Below are positions 36,574 through 47,831 of a stretch of 64,000 nt of DNA, piece by piece (position 1 is the first letter of the stretch; each line of letters begins with the position of its first letter). A model generated the notes under the pieces. That model searched no databases, was not told where the DNA came from, and was given only the letters and a program-made list of their open reading frames with translations. Source of the stretch: Klebsormidium nitens (lineage: Eukaryota; Streptophyta; Klebsormidiophyceae; Klebsormidiales; Klebsormidiaceae); NCBI GenBank assembly GCA_000708835.1, contig DF237059.1, positions 124,256-188,255 of the forward strand, given 5' to 3'. A program made the position numbers and the translations under genes.

Positions 36574-39056
36574 ATGGCTTCTACAGCATCCCGAATTTTA
36601 GCAAGAAGCGCACTTCATTGCTCCAGCCAAGCAATCAGCGGGGACCCCGCGTTTCGAGCGCAACCAGGGGCTCAGAAACCAGGCTGGCAACTAGCTGCAC
36701 AACCCTCTTTTTCAAGCAAAGCATCCGTCAATAAACCGTTCCAAAAGGACAACAGGGTCCCAGCAGCTTGTCTTCCTCACACGTGCACTGCATTTGGTCT
36801 GTACAGTCAAGTGTCTCCAGCTGGTCTCTTTCTGGATGCTTGTCTTCCTCACAGTGATTACACAGGGCCCGGTCCAACGATACCAGCGCAGCGTAATGCG
36901 TCTTGCTTTGGCAGGAATACTGAAGTCGTAGCTCAGAAGGACAGTAAATTGGGACAGCAGATGCAATCAGCAATGCCGTGGGAGTTGCCAGATGATTTCA
37001 AGTGTAGAGAGGCTACAAGATTCTCAAAGGGGCCGTTCAGGAAAGCTGCTCAGAGCTTTTACGTACCCAAGGCACTAAGACGGTACAGCTGGCTGAGGAA
37101 TATTGTCAGCTCTCTCAGACAAGCATTTGCCAAGCATGCAACGCAAGAGATCGTACTGAAGATAGTTCTCACCCTTCTAGTGATTGGCATCTTTTTCAGC
37201 TCACAGCGGTGGGCTCAGCTTATGCTTGGGGCGTCTACCTTATTTGCGGGAGTCGTATGTGTTGCTGAAAGTGTAACAAGCAAGAGGGAAGAACAGCGGC
37301 GGTGGGAGACGCGTCGGAGGAGGGTGGTCGTGCACGAGGCGGGTCACTTCCTGCTGTGAGTTCTGAAGCCCTTCTGTTTATCTGGAGGGATCAGACAGCT
37401 TTCATCTGCTAGTTCTGCTAAAGAAATATGATGCTCAATTTGGTTTTCCTCCTCTCATCCCTCGGGGCGCGTACTCGCCTCATCAAGAGGACCCCCAATT
37501 GTGCATTTGTTCCAAGAGGAGCTTCTTCAGCATCATTGGAAAGGGCTGGCCGAACATGGACCTCTTTTCTCCTCCCCGGAGGCGTTGATGTACTGCAGAT
37601 GACGTCCATTCAGACTTGTCTTGCAGCTAGAGGGAACCTTTTGACGGGTTCATCTAGCATTCTCAACCTCTACAGTTTGGCTTGAAAGAAAGCCTGTGAG
37701 CAATGCTATTGTGGTCAGTCAACGATGCGAGAACAGGCTTTGTTGGATATTCCCACAGGCCTTTCTTTCTCCTTACCTTGGCGCACAAGCGTTGCCTGAA
37801 TCCTGCCCGTCTTTGAATGGACGACTCCTCCTGTATAGGTCCGTGTTGCTCAGGGTTTCTACAGTTGGTTATCCTGGTCGAACCGATCTGTCTAAGTATC
37901 GAAGCCCTCTGACTTTTTCTTATGCAATCATCTTACGTCTGCAGGGCTTATCTTTTGGGATTCCAAGTCATGGGCTATAAAGTACCGCCCAGAACGAGAC
38001 CGGGGAAGCCATCAAAGACAACCGCTCCAATTCCTGAGCAATCATCGGGCAGCAGCGTGGAAGGCCAGACCTTTGTAAGTAAACTTCGCATGCATATTCA
38101 TGTCCAAAGGTAACTTTTCAGTCTCAAGCAGATGTACCGAAGCCCTGAACGGAGCAGAACAGCGACCATCCTCCAGTATTCAGTGTGTTTGCAGAATCAG
38201 TCACCTGGAAGTGGGTTACGACTGCACGTCTGCCCGAACCGAAATGAGCGCTCCTCGGCCGTTCATCAAGGGCATGTTCTTCTCCCCATCGACATTTAGC
38301 CTCAGTCCCCAATCTGGAAACTATCTTAGAACGGCCGCTCTTGTATTAGACCTTGTCAAAACCGCATGAGCGCCTGCTCCAATCCCCCTTTCTCCGTTGC
38401 CTTTCCATGAGATCTGTCCCTGCTGATTGGCCCCCACTGATAATATCTGCAAGCAAGACTTATAATCGACGATCGAGGAGTACCGAGTACTCGCTCCGCT
38501 TTTGGCAATCGTCCCGAGGCCGTCCTCAGGATCCCTTTCCGGCATCAATTCGAACCGTTTGAACCGCTGTTGAAAGGAAAGGGCCGTTAATATTCACCGG
38601 AGAATCATCGAAGTCGGTGGACTTGATTCAAGACGCCCTTTGCACTTGCAGGTGTCATTGGCTGCCCTCAAGTATCCCTTCGAAGAGCCAGAGCAAATCG
38701 ACGGGTACCTTCTCGGTCGGTTCGCAACGTTCATGATGGGGGGCCTCGCAAGCGAAGCCCTTTGTTTCCGGACCTGCGGGCAAGCACCAGGGAAGGAAAG
38801 CAGTAACTCGCAGACTGGCGACTTGGACATTCTTCGACAGCGTTTGCTTTCGTTCAGGCCCGATTGGTCCGTTCAGAAGAGCGATGGTAGGATGGTCGGT
38901 TCTCTGCCTACGAGAGTCGTGGCTTTCGAGAGAAGAGCTTTCCGGCGCGCGTGTGTGATATTGGCGCGGCACGGCAGCTCTTTGCATCGTCTGATAGAGG
39001 CGATGGATGCTGGGCGGCCTGTGCAGGAGTGCATTGATACACTCAATCGTGTTTGA
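36574..39056 (+). CDS. FtsH-like membrane metalloprotease of VIR3 type, plastid targeted
   Basis: Three exons, 36574-37355, 37945-38074 and 38652-39056, close to 438 aa. The first 60 residues are rich in Ser, Ala and Arg and poor in acids, as in plastid transit peptides. A hydrophobic pair of helices (LKIVLTLLVIGIFF; LMLGASTLFAGVVCVAE) precedes the zinc site HEAGH (residues 254-258), which the first intron follows immediately and which continues FLLAYLLGFQVMGYKV. The last exon carries GRFATFMMGGLASEALCF and SQTGDLDILRQRL, equivalents of the M41 region that completes the metal site. There is no AAA+ ATPase domain. This is the arrangement of Arabidopsis VIR3 (At1g56180) and relatives, FtsH-related proteins needed for chloroplast development. 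Whether it is proteolytically active is not known. Confidence 0.8.
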
Positions 39057-39869
39057 CTTGTGATGCAAGCCTGCAGTTCGAGCTGAGGATCATCCGGCCG
39101 TTAATGCAGTTACTTTTTGAAAGTGCGTACTTAGGATGCTAGTTCTTGCTGCGTACGTCCATGGACGTACATGTCCACATATCATGATGGCCACGGGGTC
39201 GCATGTCCGTCGGATAAGTCATGCAACATGACGTACCTGCTTTACTCGTCAAGGCTGTATTTCAACAATGAAGGGAAGACTGATGTGCATGACAATTCTA
39301 CATGTATATGCCAGGACGGTTGGGGGGATGTAGCATGGTCACTGGGGTGACCTGTGGCGTATGTGCATACACTTGTCGGATGCTTTTGGTCAGCCAATAA
39401 ACGCGACTCAGGCTATAGAACGGGCTGGCAGGTGGGGCCATGACCAACCTCGCAACACCTCTTCGTAGCACACAGATGTATCCTTCCATATGTCAGTGTG
39501 GCCCGGCCACACTGACCGGCGACCGGCATCGAGTGGTCACTCACAGACGCTTAACAGTCAGAATATTGCACGAGTTCAATTGATCTTTGAGTGCTAGTTG
39601 CATGACATTGCTGGCATATGCGGAGACATTTGCAGCGGGCCATCTACGTCAGTAGTATGTGAAGCTTCGGGCACTACCGTTTGGGCCTGTGTCAACGAGT
39701 CCCTGATCGAATAAACTTCCAAATTGCAACGAAGTGTTCTAACAAGCGCACAGCAAGTTGGAAGACTTTCCACCCCGAATCCAAGCTGAGTTGCTTACAA
39801 TATATACATAAGTTCATCAAAGGGCGGTGACACCCCTCCGCAGAGGAGCAGGTTATGTACGTCAAGTCA
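39057..39869. other. Convergent intergenic region, no gene recognised
   Basis: Between the 3' ends of the VIR3-like gene (+) and the second MYND gene (-). No supported feature. A short palindromic word acgtccatggacgt occurs near 39156. Confidence 0.45.
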
Positions 39870-41525
39870 TCACATGTGGCTCCCCCGCAGCTTTTTGCAC
39901 TCCCGCTTGTGCCCAGCCTGCCATGCTACCGTCTGGCACTCCTTGCCGCAATACTTTACCTGCTTGCAGTGGCACTTGGAGCACTTCCTCAATGCGCCTC
40001 CTCCCTCTGACTCTAGGTCGCCACACACCTGACAGCTTCTGGATTTCCCCAGCTCTGCATCTTTCTGAAGCCTCAGGCACGCTGGCAGATGCCGGACAAA
40101 GTCCCTTCTTTGGCAGTCCTGCGAAAATAAACAACGGATTGTTAGAGCTGATAAATCCCTTCGAAATGCAAAGTTGAGTACTCTAGACTGACAATTCCTT
40201 TCATTGCAAACATTCCAGAAAGCTCCTCCACAATAGAGAAGATGCCATATAAGCCTGAAGCTTGGATCTCAGACCTGGTGCTTAGTGTCACACCAAGAAA
40301 TACGGGGCTTAGATACTCAAAAAGGCCTTTTGGACCAAGGATCGAGTGAGAATAGCACTCGGGTGCATCCAAAGCTCTCTGATGCCCACCCACAATTTTG
40401 CTTTTGTTGAGTGCCTTCAATCCAAAAAGGAGTCGTCACATAAACGAAGACCCCATTGATCCCAGTGAAGGATCCTTGAAGTTTGACAGACATTATGCAG
40501 CTGACAATCTTGGAGAAGTACTAGCTACAGCCAATTGACTAGGATGCTTTCATTAATTTCCACACCTGACCCACTGAACCTAGTTCGAACGCATTTCATG
40601 AAGGAGCCAACTATGGGCTGCTGCTTCAAAGCAAGCAGTACATTCTCCAAGTTCGGATCTAGTTAAGAGTGATCTTCAACAAGTAACAGTAATCATGCTC
40701 ACCTTACTGCAGTACAGCGCTCTGCTCTCATTTCCGCAGTCCCTGCATCCCCTTAGTTCCCCGCCCTCTGGTGTGTCAGGCCTCCGGCACAAAGCGCAGC
40801 CCTTGACAGGTGACGATACATAGAAGAACTGGTCTTCACCCAGCATGTTCATTCGGTACTCATCAGCAAAGTGTGCCAAGAAGGCCAGTTTCTCTCCAAG
40901 GCGATGATTTACCAGGAAGAAGATATCTTCCTTAATCAGACAACCTCTGGCCTCAGCCTCTTCGCACGCTTTCAGCGTTGTGCTGTTGGCATCTACTTTG
41001 AAGCTCATCCCAGCTATAAGGGGAAGACCTTCTAGCATTGTGTTGGCCACTACGATGTAGGTGTGGTTAGGTGTCACCTGAGAGGTGGTCTCCATGTGTC
41101 TATATGCAACCTGAATGTCAGAGCTGACCTTGGCCAGCTTCTCCTCAAGCTTCCCATGGCAGATGTAATCAAAGGAGGAAACCAACGAGTTCTCTGTGTC
41201 TGACAACAGGTCTTCAACGTTCAGTTCGGCGCAAAGGGACAGGACATCTGCAAATGGCTCGTCGTCCTTTGATTTGTCTTTCGCTGTTGCTGGCAAGCAC
41301 GCGTATACAGAACAGAGTAAGTCTCTCCTTCCCACCGCAAGTCAGTGCCCTCCACCTACTTCTGAAGCCCTCAGAATGCTGTGCCCAGAATCTCCTTAGG
41401 TTGTCTCTCAAGCTCCTGTGAATAGCTTCCCAACCGCCCACCAAATCCATGCACAGAACCAGATCCTGGGGCAAGATCTTCTTTCTTCCTACTTTCGAAT
41501 CAATCTGCTTCACTTGCCAAGCCAT
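39870..41525 (-). pseudogene. Second tandem-MYND gene, frameshifted in exon 1
   Basis: Paralogue of the gene at 34.6-36.1 kb with the same two-exon plan: 40703-41525 and 39870-40118. The N-terminal part (RSLRDNLRRFWAQHSEGF) is in one frame and the rest (LNVEDLLSDTENSLV onward, through both MYND fingers) in another. Compared with the intact copy, the stretch between TGG (about 41363) and CTC (about 41326) is 34 nt instead of 33, so one base has been gained near the GGTGGGAAGGAGAG run. The summed exons (1,072 nt) are likewise not divisible by three. The second finger is intact: CQVCGD...CSKCHCKQVKYCGKECQTVAWQAGHKREC. This could be a true pseudogene or a sequencing error; apart from the shift the gene looks functional. 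Confidence 0.7.
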
Positions 41526-43018
41526 AGGCACTAGTTGCGCCCCTGCTGCTTCTCAGTCGTCCCCTTGATCGTGTTCTGACGCATGAGCACTGATGTTCGC
41601 AGGTGACGTCTAGACCGACAAGAGACTTTAAAGCTAGCCTGCGCCTCTTGACAAGCTGAGCCGAGCTTTGGAAACCAAAGCTCCGAGTCCCGGTCAGCTT
41701 TGAGAAGAGCTCTGAACCGCTTTGAAGTCGGAAGCTCAGGCTGGAGACAGTCTGAGTCAGCTGGCTGCTTTCTGCTTTCAAAGGTTTTTGGCGCGAAGGC
41801 CCAGGGTTTACCGTAAAACCCGACTTTCCGAGTCTATACCTAGTCGGACCCGCCGCCTGGCCGCGGATCGCCCGCCCGCGCGGGCCGGCCATGCACGGCG
41901 CGCTGTCCGGCAGCTGTGAGTCCCGGCCAGCCGAGAGCTCTGGGCGACGAGAACCGGCTATTATTTCAGCCTCGTGCCAAGCGAGCGCCACGAAGTGCCG
42001 GCTTCAAGCTTTCAAGCTTTGAATCGCCGGTTCCAAAATTCACGCGGTTCAGGGCGTTGCCTGCCTGGGTCATGTGTTGATACAGTACACAAAAACAACT
42101 AACCCCGGGTACCTTTGTGAAGATACTATAGCACCTGGCCCAGTTTGCAAGCTACAGCGGAGACCAGATGTTCCCCAGATGTTCAGATGTGAATCACAGC
42201 CAACAAACAGACTCTCTCAGCTTTGGAGCACTGAGGCAGACAACGAGGTGACATTTCGCCTCCAATTAATCATGAGTACTCTCCCACGTCTAGCAGGATC
42301 TCGATGCCCTTGGCCAGCCGCCTTATTGCAGCACAAAAATTGGCGACCTGATATATGTGAGTCCTTTCGACGCTGCTCAACGAATCAAATGTGCTGCATG
42401 ACACCCGCGTGCGTTTGGACGGTCTGGCTGTGACGTCGGGTGCAGGCCGCGCCACGGCAGTGCTGAGAGTCACTGGATTGCCCGATTACCGCCCAGTCAC
42501 TCTGGCGCAATTGTAAAGCCTCAAATGCTTGCGTCCACCCGGTGATTACGTGAACAGCCCATGTCCCATGCATAATAAATGCCCACCATGCTCCGTCCCT
42601 ATCATCCGGCCTGTAATGTACTCCGCTCAGCCACTCAAGCCCCATGATGCCTCTGGCTGCAACCGATAGATAGCTAGTACTGTTTGACGATAGATTGAAG
42701 CAAGTCAGTAGAGTAACGATTGGTACTTCACAGTGTACGGATCCATTTGCAACTTTAAATTGTTCAGCCCAAATCCCACCAAGGCATGCCGTTGCTTCAA
42801 CTTACAACTCATTGGTGGTGTACGATTCTAGGACGAGACTGAACTAACTCAACAAGATCTTTGAACGCTCTTCCGATTTGGCTCTGAGTGAGGGTGCATT
42901 GAAAGCAATCAATCTTTTAATCTAACCCTTCTGAATGGTTGCTTTGATGGGCGACTCCTATCTGAGTACTATCAACGGGTCGAAAGAGTGTAATCTTCGG
43001 CAATCCGGCAGGCCCATT
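41526..43018. other. Intergenic region, GC-rich patch, no gene recognised
   Basis: A GC-rich stretch at about 41800-41950 and repeated 'agctttcaagcttt' words near 42003-42020. Frames at 41500-41991 (-) and 42385-42645 (-) show no motif. Contains the 5' flank of the second MYND gene. Confidence 0.4.
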
Positions 43019-45311
43019 TCAGGCGGATTTTTGGACAATCACGGCGCCGGATGAACATTTGGCAGTGACGTTCACCCCTCGCACCTGGTAGAGATACGGT
43101 GAATCCTGGTAGGTGGCAACGCCAGCCCACTCTCCCTCATGAACGGTCGAAGCGTCCCAGATCGAAGCATACCTGTCACGAACGAGTAGGTTCAGATGAG
43201 TATTACTGTTGTTTAAACTGATTATAATCAGATCAATGCCGACGTCAACTTGAAGTCAGAAACATCTCCAGGAATCGCATTATTTGCTCTCAAAGTCAGG
43301 TTAGCTGTCTGCAAAACGGACAATCAAACGGAGAATGGCAGCACGGCGCGAGAAATCAAAGCAAGTGCATGATGACCGCGTCCCGTCAATCTGGAGTCAA
43401 GGTACTGTTCCCATGTGGTTGGTCGAGGCTAGTAACTTACACGAAGCTTGCTTTTGTCGGCCAGGGTGAGTAGCCGTCGTTGATTGCTTTCCGAACGAGT
43501 TCGTCGTCGATTGACCACCTGTTTGCAGACTCGAAGCTTCAGTGTTCCGTCACTCTCTAGAGTTGGTCCGCATTTGACAGACTGTTACAAAGGGCTTTGT
43601 TGGAACTTGACTATTTGGATGTGGAAGAAGATTCAAAAACTGCTTTGAAACGCCGTTCTACAGTTAGGCCAATGGTGCTTGACGCGCAATAACTTCTTCG
43701 CGCAGCTCAAGGCAGTCTGGACGCAACTTAGGAAGAATCGAAGCCAAAGTTTCTGGCTGCCCTATAGATTCATCCCCGTTTCGATCAGTGAGATCGTAAA
43801 AAAGCAAACGTCTCTTTCCCTTTCTGACTGAAGAGTACTTACTTTATGTACCAGCTCGTCCACTGGATCGTATACTTATGAAAAGCAGAACGGCAATCGA
43901 AGCCAAGACCGATCATCTGCTCGCGGTCGCCGCCCTTCGATCCATCAGAGAAAGAGGCGGAGAAAGGTAAGCCACTCTAGAAAGCAGAACTGGCTAACGT
44001 TGTGGCTCCCCACGCTGGTTTGGAGTACTGATTTTGGGTTTGGCGAAAAGACTGTTTGATTGGCACCACCAGATGACGAGATGCAGAGAAAGCTTACAAA
44101 GGGCATGCGTGGCTTGAGAAATCACTTGCTATAGAAGTCTCTATTCAATTTAATTTTGAGACTCAGTTAAGGTTTCTCACCTCCCCATTCACCCAGTAGT
44201 TCGTTTGGATCATATCCGGACTCTTTCCGAGGAACTCAAGTCGATCTCGTCCTGAGCGAAAGATTTGGACACTATTTGAATATGCATCCGGTGACGATTG
44301 AAGGAGGTCGCCATTTGTATACGAGTAATCTACGCAACTGAAACCCACAGATCCAAAAACATGAAAGCAGGTACGAGATAAGAAAAGCAAGCCGATTGAA
44401 CGGCGGCCGTGATCCGCATTCCTAGGTCTAAGTTGAAGCACTCCTTGTCTTCCGTCCTGGTCGAGGGATCAGCAATAGAATTTCAACCTAAAGCTCTGGT
44501 GATCTTGAACTTAACTTGGCATAATTGTATGGACAATTACCTGATCCAGACTTCCTTCAAGAGAACTTATGTAGAATGTCGCAACCATACCCGCGAAGTT
44601 GCCTGCAATTACACAGAAGCTTTTTTGATGCCATTTGTGCCAAGAGGGTTGACTCCCGGCGGCCCAGAAAGTCGAAGACCACAGTTTATGAAGCTGGCCA
44701 GAGCCTCTTCTGAGAATCTCAGGGGGACGCCCTTTGGGTCTCCTTCTCCCGTTCAATCCCTCTACTAAACTTCGTCGTTTCCTTGAACTAGAGCAACGAG
44801 AAGCATGCATCAAAAGAGGGCTCCGTGCAGTCATCTTAACAACATGTGGTCAGATCTCACCGGCAGGACACTTGAGGAAAGCAGAAAAGGTCCCATGCGT
44901 GTATCTCTCGCGCGTGTGGATATTCCTCGCACCCGCGCTCCGATCCATCCTGATGGTATAGATGCCGCGGCTTGTCGTAACATGATCTGGGTCTGTAGGA
45001 AAGGGAGATCGAGACGCTCTAGCTAGCAGCCTCCATACAGGAACCAGTGGGCGTCGGCCCTTCAAAAAGCGTTCCCCGGTGCAATTTGGGCAGAGATGAT
45101 GTTCATAGATCCAATATTTCCAACACTAGAAGGAATCAAGAAGAACCGCATGCGAATGAGATCTGGTTTGAAAGGTAGAACCTCACTCACTGTAGTCAAT
45201 CTCTGTCAGGATCAGGTGCGTTCTGAGAGCTGACAACATGAGGACGAAGAACGTTCCAAGCGCGGTCAACGCGGGCCACAGTTTGGTGATTGAGACCGTT
45301 GCTACCGCCAT
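43019..45311 (-). pseudogene. Second GH16 XTH-like gene with 1-nt deletion in the catalytic motif
   Basis: Seven exons matching the first copy: 45191-45311, 44861-44992, 44541-44602, 44181-44251, 43843-43934, 43441-43518 and 43019-43172. Exons 1, 3 and 6 have identical lengths (121, 62 and 78 nt). Signal peptide, MDRSAGARN, MVATFYISS, FDCRSAFHKYTIQW, WSIDD and SIWDAS are all conserved. Exon 4 is 71 nt instead of 72: where the intact gene has GATTTTGAG after DEI, this one has GACTTGAG. The D-E-I-D start and the LEFLGK end therefore fall in different frames, and the catalytic triad cannot be read as one protein. All splice sites are otherwise intact and total length is 710 nt, one short of 237 codons. 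Recent pseudogene or base-calling error are both possible. Confidence 0.78.
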
Positions 45312-46240
45312 GACTTCAGGTGAATGGGCTTCAAATGGAAGAAGGACGACCAAAGTGCGCTGACACAGCCTGCCCACCCTGAGCTGCGTTTGTTTGCGTG
45401 GTGAATGAAACTTTTTGCTCTTTTCCTGTCCGATCTAGGTACTTGGAGGTTCGGGCCCTTCCTCTTGCCGCTGCATGAACGCTTGAAGGTGCTTTGCATC
45501 ACCTTGCGGCGCCTTTCTCCGTTAACGTTGGTTTTCGTTAAGTTGGTTGCATAATCTGGCTGACTGGCAGCCCCTCCTTCAGACCCTTCATCAGCAGCAG
45601 TCGTTCCAATCCTCGATCACATGTATAGACCTCAATCCTGAGTTGCTCGAGGGGCAAAAATCTGCAGGAATGAACGGTATTCCTGCCCCCAGCTCCAATT
45701 CGATTTGAGAGGTCTACCATTATTCTTCGCTCACGAACTCAAATTCAAGAGCCAGTAACCAGCGTGACTCTTGTCAAAAGTTTGAAAGGCAGACCGAGTT
45801 TTCTTTATCGTCTAGAAGAAGTGTTGCAAACTCCTTCAAAAATTCGTATCACCACGGTTCTGCAGAGCTTCAAAGCAAGAAGCTGCTATGCAGCATACTG
45901 AGAGAAGCATCACCATTAAGGAGACGGGCGCATGCGCCAACCTGGACAAGATTGCTGGCAAGCTCCCGCAATGATGAATGTTGTTGTGACATGCTTTGCA
46001 AGTCATTTCTATTCTTTCTTAGAAGAGGCTGTCACTCGCTGTCACCGCAATATGAAACCAATTCTCCTAGGAACTAGGAAGGATAGCAGAGCAAGTTAAC
46101 TAAAGCAAGAGGGGAAAGTGCGGTGAAAGATGCTTTGGTCGACCTACCTAAGATCAGTATTCCAGCCAACAGATTCCAAAAACGACACCTGATGTAGGCT
46201 GACCGGAAAAGGGAGTAAGTAAACTTTTGCAAGTCGCACA
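45312..46240. other. 5' flank of the second GH16 gene, no gene recognised
   Basis: About 930 bp. No motif-bearing frame seen on either strand. Confidence 0.4.
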
Positions 46241-47530
46241 AGATGTCCCCCCTGATCGACTTACTGCCTTCGCGATCGCCTCGAGAACAACTCCTAGTGC
46301 GGATGGAGTCACCATTCGCGAAGTCGATTGACGCTGTGCAGCAGTACAATTCCTCACTGGTGCAAAGGTGTGGCAAAACGGGGCCAGTCCTTCTTTTCTT
46401 TCAAAAGGAAAGACCTGTGAAAGGGCGAGCAAGAAAAGGGCCGACCAACAGAAGGTGCGAAGCTTGCCTACATATAGCCTCCTCTACGTGTTTACTATCT
46501 TTTCGAGCGCATTACTCAGATCGGCTTTCAGACGGTTTCGTTTCGGCCAAGGGTTGAGTGCACTGCTCCTACTCTAAGTGACGCCATAGCCGGACTGCTC
46601 TTGAAATCGCACGAGAAGACGCCCCTGAGGAAAGTAATTCTGGCCAGGGGATTAGACGATCTCACAGGCTTTCAGGCCGCATTTGGACTGGGGGAGGACG
46701 GTAAGTACCGACAGTACTGTCGGTCAGTATCCTGCGGGGGACAAGTCGAGCTCAGACACGTGCGGATCGTGCTGCATAGTGAGAACAACAAAAAGGGCAT
46801 CAACTAGGCGCCTGTGAAGTTGACTATTCAAAAGTCAAGGGCATTACAGCGCACGACCTCGTGCTTGCGAAAGATATGAACTGTATCGATCATATGACGC
46901 CTCATCCGATCTGATCATTTTGGCTCATCTACATAGGTAACTTTTATTTTCGGCAGAAAATCTCAGCCGCTCGTCGCATTGAAGAAACTTTGGCGGTTTT
47001 GTCCCAGTCCTTCCGTCCTCCGCTTCGCTCAACGTGCGGAAATACCGCATCCTGCTGAGCCAAAGTGTTGTCAGGCCCCGACCATCGTGCCCGGCAAATC
47101 ACCCTGCTTCTTGCGAATCAAGATCAGCGACGTCGACTCTCACGTCAAGGACTCGTCATTACTTCATCTTGGCACGAGCCATTCGCCATTGCCCAGCTGA
47201 GTCGCCCCCTTGCTCTCCGCGCCTCCTCTGCGCGCCTGCGCCCGCGCGATCCTGCGCAAACGGGCGATCCGCTTTCCTGAGCTTCTCCAAATGGAGTCCG
47301 TTCCGTCGGCTTTCTATTCCCTCACCTTCCGGTCGCACCTAGTGGACTCCTCATCGCGTTAATCCTGCTGACGCTCCGTTCTTCCGTCAGCTGGATTCCG
47401 ACGGGGCTGGTCCGCCGGCCGCTCTGCTCGATCCCGTCATTCTCTCGACGCCCCGCGCGCGCGCCTTACTCGATCACCTAGCCTCCGACGGGCTCAACGC
47501 GCGCGGAGGTCGTCGAGGTTGTGGATGACT
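46241..47530 (+). other. Possible remnants of a multi-exon LRR-like gene
   Basis: Several short plus-strand stretches look coding but I could not assemble a model: DAIAGLLLKSHEKTPLRKVILARGL at about 46580-46660, ending at a good donor; VELRHVRIVLHS near 46748-46783; NVRKYRILLSQ near 47030; and QLDSDGAGPPAALLDPVIL near 47391, followed by an in-frame stop at 47526. The first two resemble leucine-rich repeats. Stops and phase conflicts between the pieces suggest a decayed gene or unrecognised small exons. Confidence 0.25.
46707..46724. repeat. Perfect 18-bp palindrome
   Basis: ACCGACAGTACTGTCGGT reads identically on both strands and lies just inside a putative intron, 6 nt after a GTAAG-type donor. 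Confidence 0.8.
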
Positions 47531-47831
47531 CATCTTATCCAAGGACACGGCCATGGTGACGTCATACAAGGATTCTTTGTATCAAATGTCGCCCGACGTT
47601 ACTAGGCGGGTGTCGTTTGAGGGATGCATCTGCATCCCCGGGCTCAGTTGATCCGCCCCTGCTCCGGGAGAGGCGTCGGGGTCGCTTCCGTTGGTTCCGC
47701 TGGTTCCGGTTCCGGTTTATTAAGGCCGACTCGACCGTCCTTTCTCACGCGTCAGCATTGCAGGCTTTCGGAGGGGTATCCGTGGCGTGGCGGAAGCTTT
47801 TGGTGCGGGGGCTGAGGTTTGCGTTTCATTC

